Source: Flavipsychrobacter stenotrophus (GTDB taxonomy: Bacteria > Bacteroidota > Bacteroidia > Chitinophagales > Chitinophagaceae). From it: DNA of 15,095 nt. Positions 1-6,422 of the stretch are shown here, piece by piece (the first letter of the stretch is position 1; every line of letters starts with the position of its first letter). The stretch is taken from NCBI GenBank assembly GCA_947379685.1, contig CANCOG010000055.1, forward strand, positions 1 through 15,095, given 5' to 3'. The notes beneath the pieces are model-generated. The model worked only from the letters and a program-made list of their open reading frames with translations, did not search any database and had not been told where the DNA came from. The position numbers were made by a program, and so were the translations under genes.

Positions 1-63
1 TTTTCCTTGTGCATACATGTACACCGGCATGAACAACAATGTAATAAAAAGTACTAATCTCAT
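1..63 (-). CDS. N-terminal fragment of an exported protein (runs off left edge)
   Basis: Reading the minus strand from an ATG at 63 gives 21 codons open to the window edge. The peptide has an Arg at residue 2, a hydrophobic core (LVLFITLLFMPVYMY) and an AQG end typical of a signal peptidase I site in Bacteroidota, with cleavage probably after Ala18 or nearby. A TAnnTTTG box lies just upstream at 81-88. The mature protein is outside the window, so its function cannot be called. The signal peptide and promoter box make a real gene start likely, although the stretch is very short. Confidence 0.6.
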   Translation of the reverse strand, partial: MRLVLFITLLFMPVYMYAQGK

Positions 64-80
64 TTGCAGATGCTCCCTGT

Positions 81-88
81 CAAATATA
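81..88 (-). promoter_or_regulatory. Candidate -7 box for the left-edge gene
   Basis: On the minus strand the eight bases read TATATTTG, a full match to the Bacteroidota -7 consensus TAnnTTTG. It sits 17 bases before the ATG at 63. I could not find a convincing TTTG -33 box 19-20 bases upstream, so the call is tentative. Confidence 0.4.
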
Positions 89-290
89 AGGAAATCAGCC
101 TAAAATTAATAGAAATGGGATGCTAACCCAATACCGTACAAGTTGTTGCTGTGAGATTAACAATTCTATTCATGAACTGATTATACATCTTAAAGCCCCC
201 CCCCGATTGGTTCCGGCTGCCTTGAACAAGAAAACGGAAATAGTAAAGTGAAAAGAATACATCTGCTAATGCGATCGACGTGTTGCACGA

Positions 291-390
291 ATTCCGAATC
301 AGAATTATCAGATTTTTTTTAAAAATGAGAATTGCTTTAAACACAATCTGATTCTGGAAATTCTATTATTCCGAAAATTCTGATTCAGAA
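291..390. repeat. Nested inverted repeats downstream of the T9SS cargo gene
   Basis: GAATCAGAATT at 296-306 is the exact reverse complement of AATTCTGATTC at 376-386 (11 bp). Inside it, ATCAGATT at 307-314 is the exact reverse complement of AATCTGAT at 345-352 (8 bp). ATTCCGAA occurs twice as a direct repeat, at 291-298 and 368-375. Seen from the minus strand the structure lies directly after the stop codon of the cargo gene at 396, so it could fold at the mRNA 3' end. A clean terminator hairpin with a U-run is not evident. Confidence 0.5.
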
Positions 391-395
391 ATAAT

Positions 396-1271
396 TTATC
401 GGACCACTATCATCTTTTTAGCACTCGTCTGCATATCTGAGGTAGTGAGGTTGTAATAGTATATTCCTGAGGGCAGTTCTGTGTTATCGAGCGTGATGTA
501 ATCAAAGTTGTGATCAACCTTGTAGTTTTTTAGTTCCTTGCCCATAGTGTTGAAAACGCGTATGGTGCCGGTGGTGCCGGGAGGTACTGAGTATTCAATT
601 TTAACGCTGCCTGATGATGGATTGGGGACTGGGTTGGAGATGAGGCTGGAACCGCCATTTGAGTTGCCCCCAGGAGGGACACCAAGGCCCGGTGCACTGC
701 CGCAGATATTGCAAGGTAATTTACCAGGTAACGAATAGATCGATGTTCGGTTAATTGAGATACCTCCCGAACTCTGCCACAAATATGCTAAGCCAACAAA
801 GGAATCAACACCTATGTTGCTCACCACAAAGTTAGAAATAGAATCTATCCGATTTATAATACTTCCCGTCTCATCAAAGACAAGCAAATGCGTTGCAAAA
901 CTTCCTAACGCGGTGGTAGAAGTATCCATATACGCTAAGGCAATATCGACCTTATTGTCTATTTTAAACAAGTTCTCTGAGACATATCCCCATCCCAGAA
1001 GTTCAGAATTATGAGCGTTCAAAAAACCGTAGGGAGCCAGGCCAGCCACGGAGGGAAATGTTATGGTTTTCCAAAGGGTATGGTTCAAATTATACAATGT
1101 CATTTGATTAGCCTGTGTGCTGTAGGAAACATATTTTTTTCCAGAAATTAGCAAATCCACCACTAATGTTGGTGAATAGATGAAATTGGAATAGCTATGT
1201 TGCAACGCCATCTGCGCCTTTGAAGCAAATGATAATAGGAAAATTGCCACTACTGTAAACAGTTCTTTCAT
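396..1271 (-). CDS. Exported protein with type IX secretion C-terminal sorting domain
   Basis: 291 residues. Residues 1-20 form a signal peptide (Lys2, core FTVVAIFLLSFA, end SKAQ). Residues 21-190 are a beta-rich body with no catalytic motif I recognise. A Gly/Ser/Pro-rich linker follows at about 191-209, and residues 211-291 match a T9SS type A sorting domain: NPVPNPSSG, then a TIRVFNTMGKEL strand pair, LPSGIYYYNL, and a terminal KKMIVVR. Such proteins cross the inner membrane by Sec and the outer membrane by the T9SS, and the sorting domain is usually removed as the protein is anchored or released. The cargo part contains a CNIC motif at 187-190 that could form a disulphide. Function of the body is unknown. 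The ATG start directly precedes the signal peptide. Confidence 0.85.
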   Translation of the reverse strand: MKELFTVVAIFLLSFASKAQMALQHSYSNFIYSPTLVVDLLISGKKYVSYSTQANQMTLYNLNHTLWKTITFPSVAGLAPYGFLNAHNSELLGWGYVSENLFKIDNKVDIALAYMDTSTTALGSFATHLLVFDETGSIINRIDSISNFVVSNIGVDSFVGLAYLWQSSGGISINRTSIYSLPGKLPCNICGSAPGLGVPPGGNSNGGSSLISNPVPNPSSGSVKIEYSVPPGTTGTIRVFNTMGKELKNYKVDHNFDYITLDNTELPSGIYYYNLTTSDMQTSAKKMIVVR

Positions 1272-1300
1272 TGCAAATCGCTTTAAGAAATTAAAATAGA

Positions 1301-1330
1301 TATAAATATAGACAGGATTTCGGTGTCAAA
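1301..1330 (-). promoter_or_regulatory. Weak promoter candidate for the T9SS cargo gene
   Basis: On the minus strand a TTTG (complement of 1327-1330) is followed by a TA-rich stretch TATATTTATA (complement of 1301-1310). The best -7 matches, TATATTTA or TATTTATA, sit 16 or 18 bases from TTTG, slightly short of the usual 19-20, and both end in A rather than G. Confidence 0.3.
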
Positions 1331-1495
1331 GGTTGGTTTCACATAAAACTGGAAAATTATGCATATCCATTCAGTTGCGTAACTACTTTTGGCCTAACCA
1401 GCCCGGCTTATACGATCCTAAAGCCCGAATAAACGGCACCTATTAAACCCACGTTCCATAAAAAAAAAATATTTTCAAAAAGGTTCGAAAAATAG

Positions 1496-1526
1496 TTTGC
1501 AAAAACGATTTCTTTCTCTACTTTTG
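1496..1526 (+). promoter_or_regulatory. Promoter of the tRNA-tuf transcription unit
   Basis: TTTG at 1496-1499 and TACTTTTG at 1519-1526 match the Bacteroidota -33 and -7 boxes (TTTG and TAnnTTTG) without mismatch, with a 19-base spacer. A run of ten A at 1460-1469, further upstream, could act as an UP-like element, which would fit a highly expressed stable-RNA unit. Transcription would start near 1532, leaving a leader of about 45 bases before tRNA-Thr. Confidence 0.8.
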
Positions 1527-1578
1527 CAATCCCAATTCAAACAAAACGAAGCGGGATAAGTGAAGTTCTTTATTATAA

Positions 1579-1651
1579 GCCACTTTAGCTCAGATGGTAG
1601 AGCAACTGATTTGTAATCAGTAGGTCGCTGGTTCGATTCCGGCAAGTGGCT
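1579..1651 (+). tRNA. tRNA-Thr (anticodon TGT)
   Basis: A 73-base cloverleaf. The acceptor stem GCCACTT (1579-1585) pairs with AAGTGGC (1644-1650) over seven perfect pairs, with discriminator T1651. The anticodon stem ACTGA/TCAGT encloses the loop TTTGTAA, giving anticodon TGT at 1612-1614, which reads ACA and other ACN codons by wobble. The T-arm carries GGTTCGATTCC. The 3' CCA is not encoded, so it must be added by tRNA nucleotidyltransferase. First gene of a four-tRNA cluster ahead of tuf. Confidence 0.97.
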
Positions 1652-1731
1652 CCTGAAAAGTCAATAATTAATAGTAGAAACTGGAGTCACTCACTTTTTC
1701 TGTACATTAATTTTTGGGTTACGCATAAAAT

Positions 1732-1814
1732 GGGTAGATGGCCGAGTGGCTAAAGGCGACAGACTGTAAATCTGTTCTCTCACGAGTACGGAGGTTCGAA
1801 TCCTTCTCTGCCCA
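1732..1814 (+). tRNA. tRNA-Tyr (anticodon GTA)
   Basis: An 83-base type II tRNA with a long variable arm. The acceptor GGGTAGA (1732-1738) pairs with TCTGCCC (1807-1813), including one T-G pair; the discriminator is A1814. The anticodon stem ACAGA/TCTGT (from 1759) encloses CTGTAAA, giving anticodon GTA at 1766-1768, which reads TAC and TAT. The extended variable region around TCTCTCACGAGTACGG is expected for bacterial tRNA-Tyr. CCA is not encoded. Confidence 0.97.
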
Positions 1815-1826
1815 CTTTTTAATTAA

Positions 1827-1878
1827 CAATTTTCAATTGACAGTACACAGTAAAATGTGTTCTGTCAATTTTGAATTG
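1827..1878. repeat. 52-base near-perfect palindrome in the Tyr-Gly tRNA spacer
   Basis: The two halves pair as CAATTT/GAATTG (outer 6 pairs, one G-U), AATTGACAG/CTGTCAATT (9 pairs) and ACACA/TGTGT (5 pairs) around the loop GTAAAA. Only a two-base internal loop and one T-T mismatch interrupt the stem. It starts 13 bases after the end of tRNA-Tyr and ends 20 bases before tRNA-Gly. It could be a processing stem in the precursor, a partial terminator, or a copy of a dispersed palindromic repeat; the sequence alone does not decide. Confidence 0.7.
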
Positions 1879-1898
1879 CCAGCAAAATTTTACAAAAC

Positions 1899-1971
1899 GC
1901 GGGAGTAGCTCAGCTGGTAGAGCGACAGCCTTCCAAGCTGTAGGTCGCGGGTTCGAATCTCGTCTCCCGCT
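1899..1971 (+). tRNA. tRNA-Gly (anticodon TCC)
   Basis: A 73-base cloverleaf. The acceptor GCGGGAG (1899-1905) pairs perfectly with CTCCCGC (1964-1970); discriminator T1971. The anticodon stem ACAGC/GCTGT encloses CTTCCAA, giving anticodon TCC at 1932-1934, which reads GGA and GGG. The T-loop is TTCGAAT. CCA is not encoded. Third tRNA of the cluster. Confidence 0.97.
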
Positions 1972-1976
1972 CAGTT

Positions 1977-2008
1977 TAAGCTAATTAGCCCCAGGGTTAA
2001 TTAGCTTA
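1977..2008. repeat. Hairpin in the Gly-Thr tRNA spacer
   Basis: AAGCTAATTA at 1978-1987 and TAATTAGCTT at 1998-2007 are perfect reverse complements. The stem extends outward by T1977-A2008 and inward by one G-U and two C-G pairs, leaving the loop CCAG. It begins six bases after the end of tRNA-Gly. No T-run follows, so it is more likely a processing or stability element in the tRNA precursor than a terminator. Confidence 0.7.
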
Positions 2009-2046
2009 TGTAATGAAAAAAGTTCTTTAGCATAAAAACAGTTTCA

Positions 2047-2116
<70 letters not shown>

Positions 2117-2118
<2 letters not shown>

Positions 2119-2135
2119 CTAAATGACGTTTAGAG
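2117..2135 (+). other. Small hairpin at the 3' end of tRNA-Thr(GGT)
   Basis: CTCTAAA (2117-2123) and TTTAGAG (2129-2135) are perfect reverse complements around a five-base loop. The stem overlaps the last two bases of the tRNA and would mark the cleavage region that separates the tRNA from the tuf message. It is short and AT-rich, so it could be chance. Confidence 0.35.
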
Positions 2136-2262
2136 AGAATAAATAAAAATTAGTGTTTCTATTAACTAATTTGCATTTACCTTTCACCTTTGAAAATAAA
2201 ATCATCGCGCAATTGCGTGAGTAATACAAACAATAATTTAAACAATTTTAAAACAAAATAAA

Positions 2263-3450
2263 ATGGCAAAAGAGACCTTTAAGCGGGACAAACCCCACGT
2301 AAACATTGGTACCATCGGCCACGTTGACCATGGTAAGACCACATTGACAGCGGCTATAACTACAATACTTTCAAGCAAGGGTCTTGCGACGAAGAAAGGG
2401 TATGATGAAATTGATGCAGCTCCAGAAGAAAAAGAGCGTGGTATCACTATCAACACAGCTCACGTAGAATATGCAACAAACGCTCGTCACTATGCACACG
2501 TGGATTGTCCTGGTCACGCGGATTATGTGAAGAACATGATCACTGGTGCAGCTCAGATGGACGGTGCTATATTGGTTTGTGCCGCTACAGATGGTCCTAT
2601 GCCACAAACTAAGGAGCACATCCTTCTTGCTCGTCAGGTAGGTGTTCCACGTATCGTTGTATTCATGAACAAAGTTGATCTTGTTGATGATCCTGAAATT
2701 CTGGAACTGGTTGAAATGGAAATCCGTGAACTGTTAAGCAAGTACGAATATGATGGTGATAACACACCAATCATTCAGGGCTCTGCTACAGGTGCACTGG
2801 CTGGCGATCCAAAGTGGGTTAAGGCTGTAGAAGATCTGATGGAAGCTGTTGATAGCTGGATTCCATTGCCTCCTCGGCCTATCGACATGCCATTCCTTAT
2901 GTCAGTAGAAGATGTGTTCACTATCACTGGTCGTGGTACAGTTGCTACTGGCCGTATCGAGCGTGGTGTGATCAAGGTGGGTGAAAACGTTGAAATCGTT
3001 GGTTTCAATGAAGATCCATTGACTTCTACCTGTACAGGTGTGGAAATGTTCAAGAAATTGTTGGATCGTGGTGAAGCAGGTGATAACGCAGGTCTGTTGT
3101 TACGCGGTATTGAAAAGAAAGATATCCGTCGTGGAATGGTTATTTGCGCACCAAAAACTATCACTCCGCACACAGACTTCAAGGGTGAAGTTTATGTATT
3201 GAGCAAAGAAGAAGGTGGCCGTCATACGCCATTCTTCAACAAGTACCGCCCACAGTTCTACTTCCGTACTACAGACGTAACCGGTGAGTGTGAATTGCCA
3301 ACAGGTGTTGAAATGGTGATGCCTGGTGATAACGTTAACCTTCTGGTTAAATTGATCGCTCCGATAGCTATGGAAAAAGGCCTTAAGTTCGCTATCCGTG
3401 AAGGTGGTCGTACAGTAGGTGCTGGTCAGGTAACTGAAATTATCAAGTAA
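2263..3450 (+). CDS. tuf: Translation elongation factor Tu
   Basis: 395 residues, the usual length. EF-Tu is the cytoplasmic GTPase that carries aminoacyl-tRNA to the ribosomal A site. The G1 P-loop GHVDHGKT is at residues 19-26, the switch I region with RGITI at 59-63, the G3 motif DCPGH at 81-85 with the catalytic His85, and G4 NKVD at 136-139. Domains II and III follow with the conserved TGRGTVATGRIERG and the terminal RTVGAGQVTEI. The ATG is preceded by A-rich sequence instead of a Shine-Dalgarno site, as usual in Bacteroidota. It is co-transcribed, by inference, with the four tRNA genes upstream and closed by its own terminator; no tRNA-Trp, secE or nusG follows. No residue looks out of place. 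Confidence 0.99.
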   Translation: MAKETFKRDKPHVNIGTIGHVDHGKTTLTAAITTILSSKGLATKKGYDEIDAAPEEKERGITINTAHVEYATNARHYAHVDCPGHADYVKNMITGAAQMDGAILVCAATDGPMPQTKEHILLARQVGVPRIVVFMNKVDLVDDPEILELVEMEIRELLSKYEYDGDNTPIIQGSATGALAGDPKWVKAVEDLMEAVDSWIPLPPRPIDMPFLMSVEDVFTITGRGTVATGRIERGVIKVGENVEIVGFNEDPLTSTCTGVEMFKKLLDRGEAGDNAGLLLRGIEKKDIRRGMVICAPKTITPHTDFKGEVYVLSKEEGGRHTPFFNKYRPQFYFRTTDVTGECELPTGVEMVMPGDNVNLLVKLIAPIAMEKGLKFAIREGGRTVGAGQVTEIIK

Positions 3451-3488
3451 GAAATCTGCAGATCGATCTGCAATTCTAAAATAGTAAG

Positions 3489-3517
3489 AGCTGCCGGTTT
3501 TGCCGGCAGCTTTTTTT
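3489..3517 (+). terminator. Intrinsic terminator of the tRNA-tuf unit
   Basis: GCTGCCGG (3490-3497) pairs perfectly with CCGGCAGC (3503-3510) around the loop TTTTG, with one more A-T pair outside, and is followed at once by seven T (3511-3517). It lies about 40 bases after the tuf stop codon and is a textbook Rho-independent terminator. Confidence 0.95.
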
Positions 3518-3662
3518 ATGGACCTTCTTTTCCAAAGGCTTCAAAATATACGGTGCAGTCATGCGTTGATATTTGCACTCAGAATCATTTTACCCCAATT
3601 GGAACTGGATATTATGATACGGTCTTTTTTTGTTTATTTTTACGCTTCAAATAGATGATTGA

Positions 3663-4214
3663 ATGAAAAAATTATTGGTTCTGGCCCTTCTTGCATTTTC
3701 CACCGGAGTGCATGCACAGCTTAAAAACATGAAGGAGCTTATTGAGTGGGGGCAAATGCCATATAACAAACTAGAGTCCATTCTCAAAAAAAGTTACTGG
3801 AAGAAAATGGAAGAAGGGAAAATGGATTCGTTTACCTACATCCGCTGGATTCCGGAGAACATGAACGAAAAGAACATGGGCGAAAATGTAATGCCTTTTG
3901 TAAGGAAAAGAGATAAACCTGTGAACTATATTGTTTTCCAAACCATCAATAAGCCATTATACGAGACTTTTCTGGCAGAGATCAAAAAAAGTGGTTTTGA
4001 ATTCAGAAATTCAGAAAACAAACCTGATAAGAAAACCGATTTTTATGCCAGAGGCATGATCGGCGTTTCTATTATCGTAGGAAAAGAAAAGCCGGAGGCT
4101 CCACTATCTTATATTTTTGGTGTAAAAATGCTGGAAGGCGTACCAATGGACCCGAAACAGTTAGGTCCTAAGAAACTTGCTCCGGCACCTCCACCCGCAA
4201 AAAAGAAAAAATAA
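3663..4214 (+). CDS. Small exported protein of unknown function
   Basis: 183 residues, not recognised as a named family. Residues 1-19 are a signal peptide (MKK start, core LLVLALLAFSTG, end VHAQ), so the protein is sent to the periplasm or beyond. The body is rich in Lys, Glu and Met and has an aromatic-containing mixed alpha/beta pattern without catalytic motifs, cysteines or a lipobox. The C-terminus is a low-complexity Pro/Lys tail (residues about 163-183, PKKLAPAPPPAKKKK), strongly basic. It stands alone between the tuf terminator and the bidirectional terminator at 4260-4303, so it is probably monocistronic. The ATG overlaps an upstream TGA and starts the signal peptide directly. Confidence 0.75.
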   Translation: MKKLLVLALLAFSTGVHAQLKNMKELIEWGQMPYNKLESILKKSYWKKMEEGKMDSFTYIRWIPENMNEKNMGENVMPFVRKRDKPVNYIVFQTINKPLYETFLAEIKKSGFEFRNSENKPDKKTDFYARGMIGVSIIVGKEKPEAPLSYIFGVKMLEGVPMDPKQLGPKKLAPAPPPAKKKK

Positions 4215-4259
4215 ATACAGGCATTCTGCCAACAGAAATTCGAACAATCATACACTGTG

Positions 4260-4303
4260 ATAAATAATTAAGGCCACCCGAATAGGTGGCCTTAATTATT
4301 TAT
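4260..4303. terminator. Bidirectional terminator between convergent genes
   Basis: A 19-bp uninterrupted stem, with GGCCACC/GGTGGCC at its top and an AT-rich base (AAATAATTAA/TTAATTATTT), closes on the loop CGAATA. Because the base is A-rich on the left and T-rich on the right, it gives a U-tract on either strand. It lies between the plus-strand exported protein and the minus-strand sucC and can end both transcripts. Confidence 0.9.
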
Positions 4304-4331
4304 TTGAATCAGTTAAACGTCTTTGCAATTA

Positions 4332-5549
4332 TTAAGCATTCACAGCATCCTGAACCAACTGAGCGGCTTCGCTTAGAAGGATAGCAGATTGAACTTTAAG
4401 ACCAGAATTAACGATCAGTTCTTTAGCTGCTTCAGCGTTGGTACCCTGCAAACGAACAATGATAGGAATATTGATGTTGCCCATCTTATTGTAAGCTTCG
4501 ATTACACCAGCAGCAACACGGTCGCAACGAACGATACCTCCGAAGATGTTTACCAATATAGCCTTTACGTTAGGGTCCTTCATAATGATACGGAAACCTG
4601 CTTCAACAGTTTGTGCGTTAGCTGAACCGCCTACGTCCAGGAAGTTTGCCGGCTCACCACCTGCAAGCTTGATCATATCCATGGTAGCCATTGCCAAACC
4701 GGCACCGTTTACCATACAACCAACGTTACCATCCAGCTTTACGTAGTTGAGGTTATGTTCGCCTGCTTCTACTTCCGTTGGGTCTTCTTCACTCTTATCG
4801 CGCATGTCGGCGAGATCGGAATGACGCATGAGTGCGTTATCATCCACGTTCATCTTGCAATCAACAGCAAGAATTTTGTCGTCGGCAGATTTAAACAATG
4901 GGTTGATCTCCAGCATAGAGCAATCGAGGCCAACATAAGCATCATATAAGTTAGCAACGAATTTAACCATGTTCTTAAACGCTGTGCCACTCAGGCCCAG
5001 GTTGAACGCTATCTTACGCGCCTGAAAAGCCTGCAAAGGGAAACCAGGTTGTACCCACTCCTTGAATATTTTTTCAGGTGTATGATGTGCCACTTCTTCA
5101 ATGTCCATACCGCCTTCGGTGCTGTACATAATCACATTCTGCTTTGTCGCGCGATCAAGCAAAACTGACATATAGAATTCCTTGCGCTCACTAGGACCGT
5201 CATAATACATGTCCTGGGCAATCAATATCTTGCTTACTTTCTTACCTGCAGGACCTGTCTGGATAGTAACCAGTGTATTACCGAGAATGTTCTTTGCAAC
5301 TGTTTCCACAGCATCAGCACTCTTCACTACTGCAACCCCACTCTGCTCGGGTACTTCTACCATACGACCTTTACCACGGCCACCGGCGTGTATCTGCGCC
5401 TTTATAACGGCGAACTTAGATCCAGTATCAACTGACATTTGTTTGTAAGCGTTTACAGCTTCGTCAACAGTAGCGACAGCTATACCTTCCTGGGTGGGCA
5501 CTTTGTAGCGTTTCAGCAGCTCTTTAGCCTGGTATTCATGCAAATTCAT
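4332..5549 (-). CDS. sucC: Succinate-CoA ligase (ADP-forming), beta subunit
   Basis: 405 residues, near the usual 385-400. With SucD it interconverts succinyl-CoA and succinate with ATP formation in the TCA cycle, in the cytoplasm. The N-terminal ATP-grasp domain opens with MNLHEYQAKELL and carries the nucleotide loop AQIHAGGRGKG (51-61). EINPL at 214-218 is the Mg/ATP region. The C-terminal CoA-ligase domain has the phosphate-binding DVGGSA at 305-310 and NIFGGIVRCD at 334-343. The start at 5549 is chosen because the family begins MNLHEYQ; an in-frame TTG at 5588 would add 13 odd residues and lies within the -7 box. No sucD is next to it, so the two subunits are encoded apart. It is flanked by its own promoter and the bidirectional terminator, so it is probably monocistronic. 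Confidence 0.98.
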   Translation of the reverse strand: MNLHEYQAKELLKRYKVPTQEGIAVATVDEAVNAYKQMSVDTGSKFAVIKAQIHAGGRGKGRMVEVPEQSGVAVVKSADAVETVAKNILGNTLVTIQTGPAGKKVSKILIAQDMYYDGPSERKEFYMSVLLDRATKQNVIMYSTEGGMDIEEVAHHTPEKIFKEWVQPGFPLQAFQARKIAFNLGLSGTAFKNMVKFVANLYDAYVGLDCSMLEINPLFKSADDKILAVDCKMNVDDNALMRHSDLADMRDKSEEDPTEVEAGEHNLNYVKLDGNVGCMVNGAGLAMATMDMIKLAGGEPANFLDVGGSANAQTVEAGFRIIMKDPNVKAILVNIFGGIVRCDRVAAGVIEAYNKMGNINIPIIVRLQGTNAEAAKELIVNSGLKVQSAILLSEAAQLVQDAVNA

Positions 5550-5585
5550 CTGTAAAAATTTGGGCGAAGGTAAGAAATAATGGGG

Positions 5586-5617
5586 CAAATTTACAATGGT
5601 AAATTTTTGCTCACAAA
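5586..5617 (-). promoter_or_regulatory. Promoter of sucC
   Basis: On the minus strand TTTG (complement of 5614-5617) and TAAATTTG (complement of 5586-5593) match the Bacteroidota -33 and -7 boxes fully, with a 20-base spacer. Transcription would begin near 5580, giving a leader of about 30 bases to the ATG at 5549. It overlaps the alternative TTG start, arguing against that start. Confidence 0.75.
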
Positions 5618-5664
5618 GAGGTCATTTCATGACTAAAAATCGCAGGTGCCGAATAACTCTGTGA

Positions 5665-5713
5665 CTATTAAACAAAGAGCCGGATACCAGTATAAACTAC
5701 AGGTATCCGGCTC
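5665..5713 (-). terminator. Terminator of the peptidyl-prolyl isomerase gene
   Basis: GAGCCGGATACC (5677-5688) and GGTATCCGGCTC (5702-5713) are perfect 12-bp reverse complements with a 13-base loop. On the minus strand the stem is followed by the T-rich TTTGTTTAATAG. It lies 20 bases after the isomerase stop codon and upstream of the sucC promoter, separating the two units. Confidence 0.8.
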
Positions 5714-5732
5714 AGATTATATGATAAAGCTA

Positions 5733-6212
5733 CTATTCCTCTACCAAAACACTATTGATAACTACGTGCTCCAACGGGCGGTCATTGGCGCCGGTCGGTG
5801 CAGCTTCTATAGCCCGGGCTACATCCATTCCTGTAGTTACGAGGCCAAACACAGTGTGTTTTGAATCCAGGAAATTATTATCGTTCAGGTTAATGAAGAA
5901 TTGGCTGCCATTGGTATTCCTGCCAGCATTTGCCATGGAAATTGTACCTGCCGCATTATTGTTCGCAGCTGTTATTTCATCATCGAATTTATAGCCGGGA
6001 CCACCAGTACCCCACATGCTCATCTTGGCATCTTCCTTTGTCAACGGGTCACCGCCCTGTATCATAAAGTTTTTTATTACACGATGGAATTTTACACCAT
6101 CGTAAAAACCCGATTTAGAGAGCTTTATGAAATTTGCGACTGTAGCAGGTGTTTGCTCATGCAAAAATTCTATTACGATGTCTCCCTTATTTGTTTGTAG
6201 TGTGGCTTTCAT
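5733..6212 (-). CDS. Cyclophilin-type peptidyl-prolyl cis-trans isomerase
   Basis: 159 residues, a compact single-domain cyclophilin that catalyses cis-trans isomerisation of Xaa-Pro bonds during protein folding. Seen motifs are KFHRVIKNFMIQGGDP (41-56) with the catalytic Arg44 and Gln52, GTGGPGYKFDDE (68-79), MANAGRNTNGSQFFI (93-107) and HTVFGLVTTGMDV (119-131). There is no signal peptide, so it is cytoplasmic, unlike many Bacteroidota cyclophilins that are exported. The start at 6212 is taken because MKATLQTNKGDI is the usual family opening; an in-frame TTG at 6284 would add 24 residues unlike a leader and falls in a TAnnTTTG box. The gene stands alone, with a terminator downstream and a divergent hydrolase gene upstream. 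Confidence 0.95.
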   Translation of the reverse strand: MKATLQTNKGDIVIEFLHEQTPATVANFIKLSKSGFYDGVKFHRVIKNFMIQGGDPLTKEDAKMSMWGTGGPGYKFDDEITAANNNAAGTISMANAGRNTNGSQFFINLNDNNFLDSKHTVFGLVTTGMDVARAIEAAPTGANDRPLEHVVINSVLVEE

Positions 6213-6281
6213 TTGAAAATTTTTTAAGTTATCCTGTTTCTTTAATAATTCGAAGCAGCGCAATAGATACCGCTTGAGAGC

Positions 6282-6289
6282 CAAAGATA
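6282..6289 (-). promoter_or_regulatory. Candidate -7 box for the isomerase gene
   Basis: The minus strand reads TATCTTTG, a full match to TAnnTTTG, 69 bases before the ATG at 6212. The nearest upstream TTTG is 25 bases away, longer than the normal 19-20, so the -33 box is poor. Confidence 0.4.
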
Positions 6290-6370
6290 ATCACAATCAA
6301 ATTAAAGTTTGTGCCAAATCAGAGGTTAAGCCGATCAGAAATATTTTTCATGATAAAAAGCGAACAATAA

Positions 6371-6400
6371 TTGAGATTATCCTCCTTAATTCTACTTTTA
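6371..6400 (+). promoter_or_regulatory. Promoter candidate for the hydrolase-sulfotransferase unit
   Basis: TTGA at 6371-6374 and TACTTTTA at 6393-6400 are one mismatch each from the Bacteroidota boxes, with an 18-base spacer. It lies 22 bases before the hydrolase ATG. Confidence 0.35.
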
Positions 6401-6422
6401 TCGAAGATAACAGGACAACAAA

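Larger units (their letters stand above)
64..395. other. Non-coding stretch between two minus-strand genes
   Basis: No convincing gene is present. The stretch holds the -7 box at 81-88, a run of nine C at 196-204, a run of eight T at 313-320, and a cluster of inverted and direct repeats at 291-390 (listed separately). An open frame over 123-344 on the minus strand has no exported, domain-like or conserved-looking features and reads through the C tract as Gly codons; I treat it as chance. Confidence 0.6.
1272..1578. other. Divergent intergenic region between cargo gene and tRNA cluster
   Basis: No gene is visible in these 307 bases. The left part carries the weak promoter candidate of the minus-strand cargo gene. 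The right part carries a run of ten A at 1460-1469 and the strong promoter of the tRNA-tuf unit at 1496-1526, followed by an approximately 45-base leader before the first tRNA. I see no other structure. Confidence 0.6.

Noticed and set aside
196..204. C9 tract as proof of a phase-variable gene
   Set aside because: No gene is broken or restored by shifting the frame here; it is kept only as a low-interest observation.
123..344. 73-codon frame on the minus strand in the left intergenic region
   Set aside because: No domain, and it spans the C9 tract and the repeat cluster; nothing but length supports it.
2162..2192. Separate promoter directly in front of tuf
   Set aside because: CACCTTTG at 2185-2192 is near the -7 consensus, but no TTTG is found at the right distance upstream, so I regard tuf as read from the tRNA promoter.
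2775..3182. Open frame antisense to tuf
   Set aside because: tuf is strongly conserved over this range, and the antisense product is low-complexity with no family features.
5550..5588. Upstream TTG start for sucC
   Set aside because: The added 13 residues are not in the family, and the TTG lies in the -7 box of the promoter, so it would not be transcribed.
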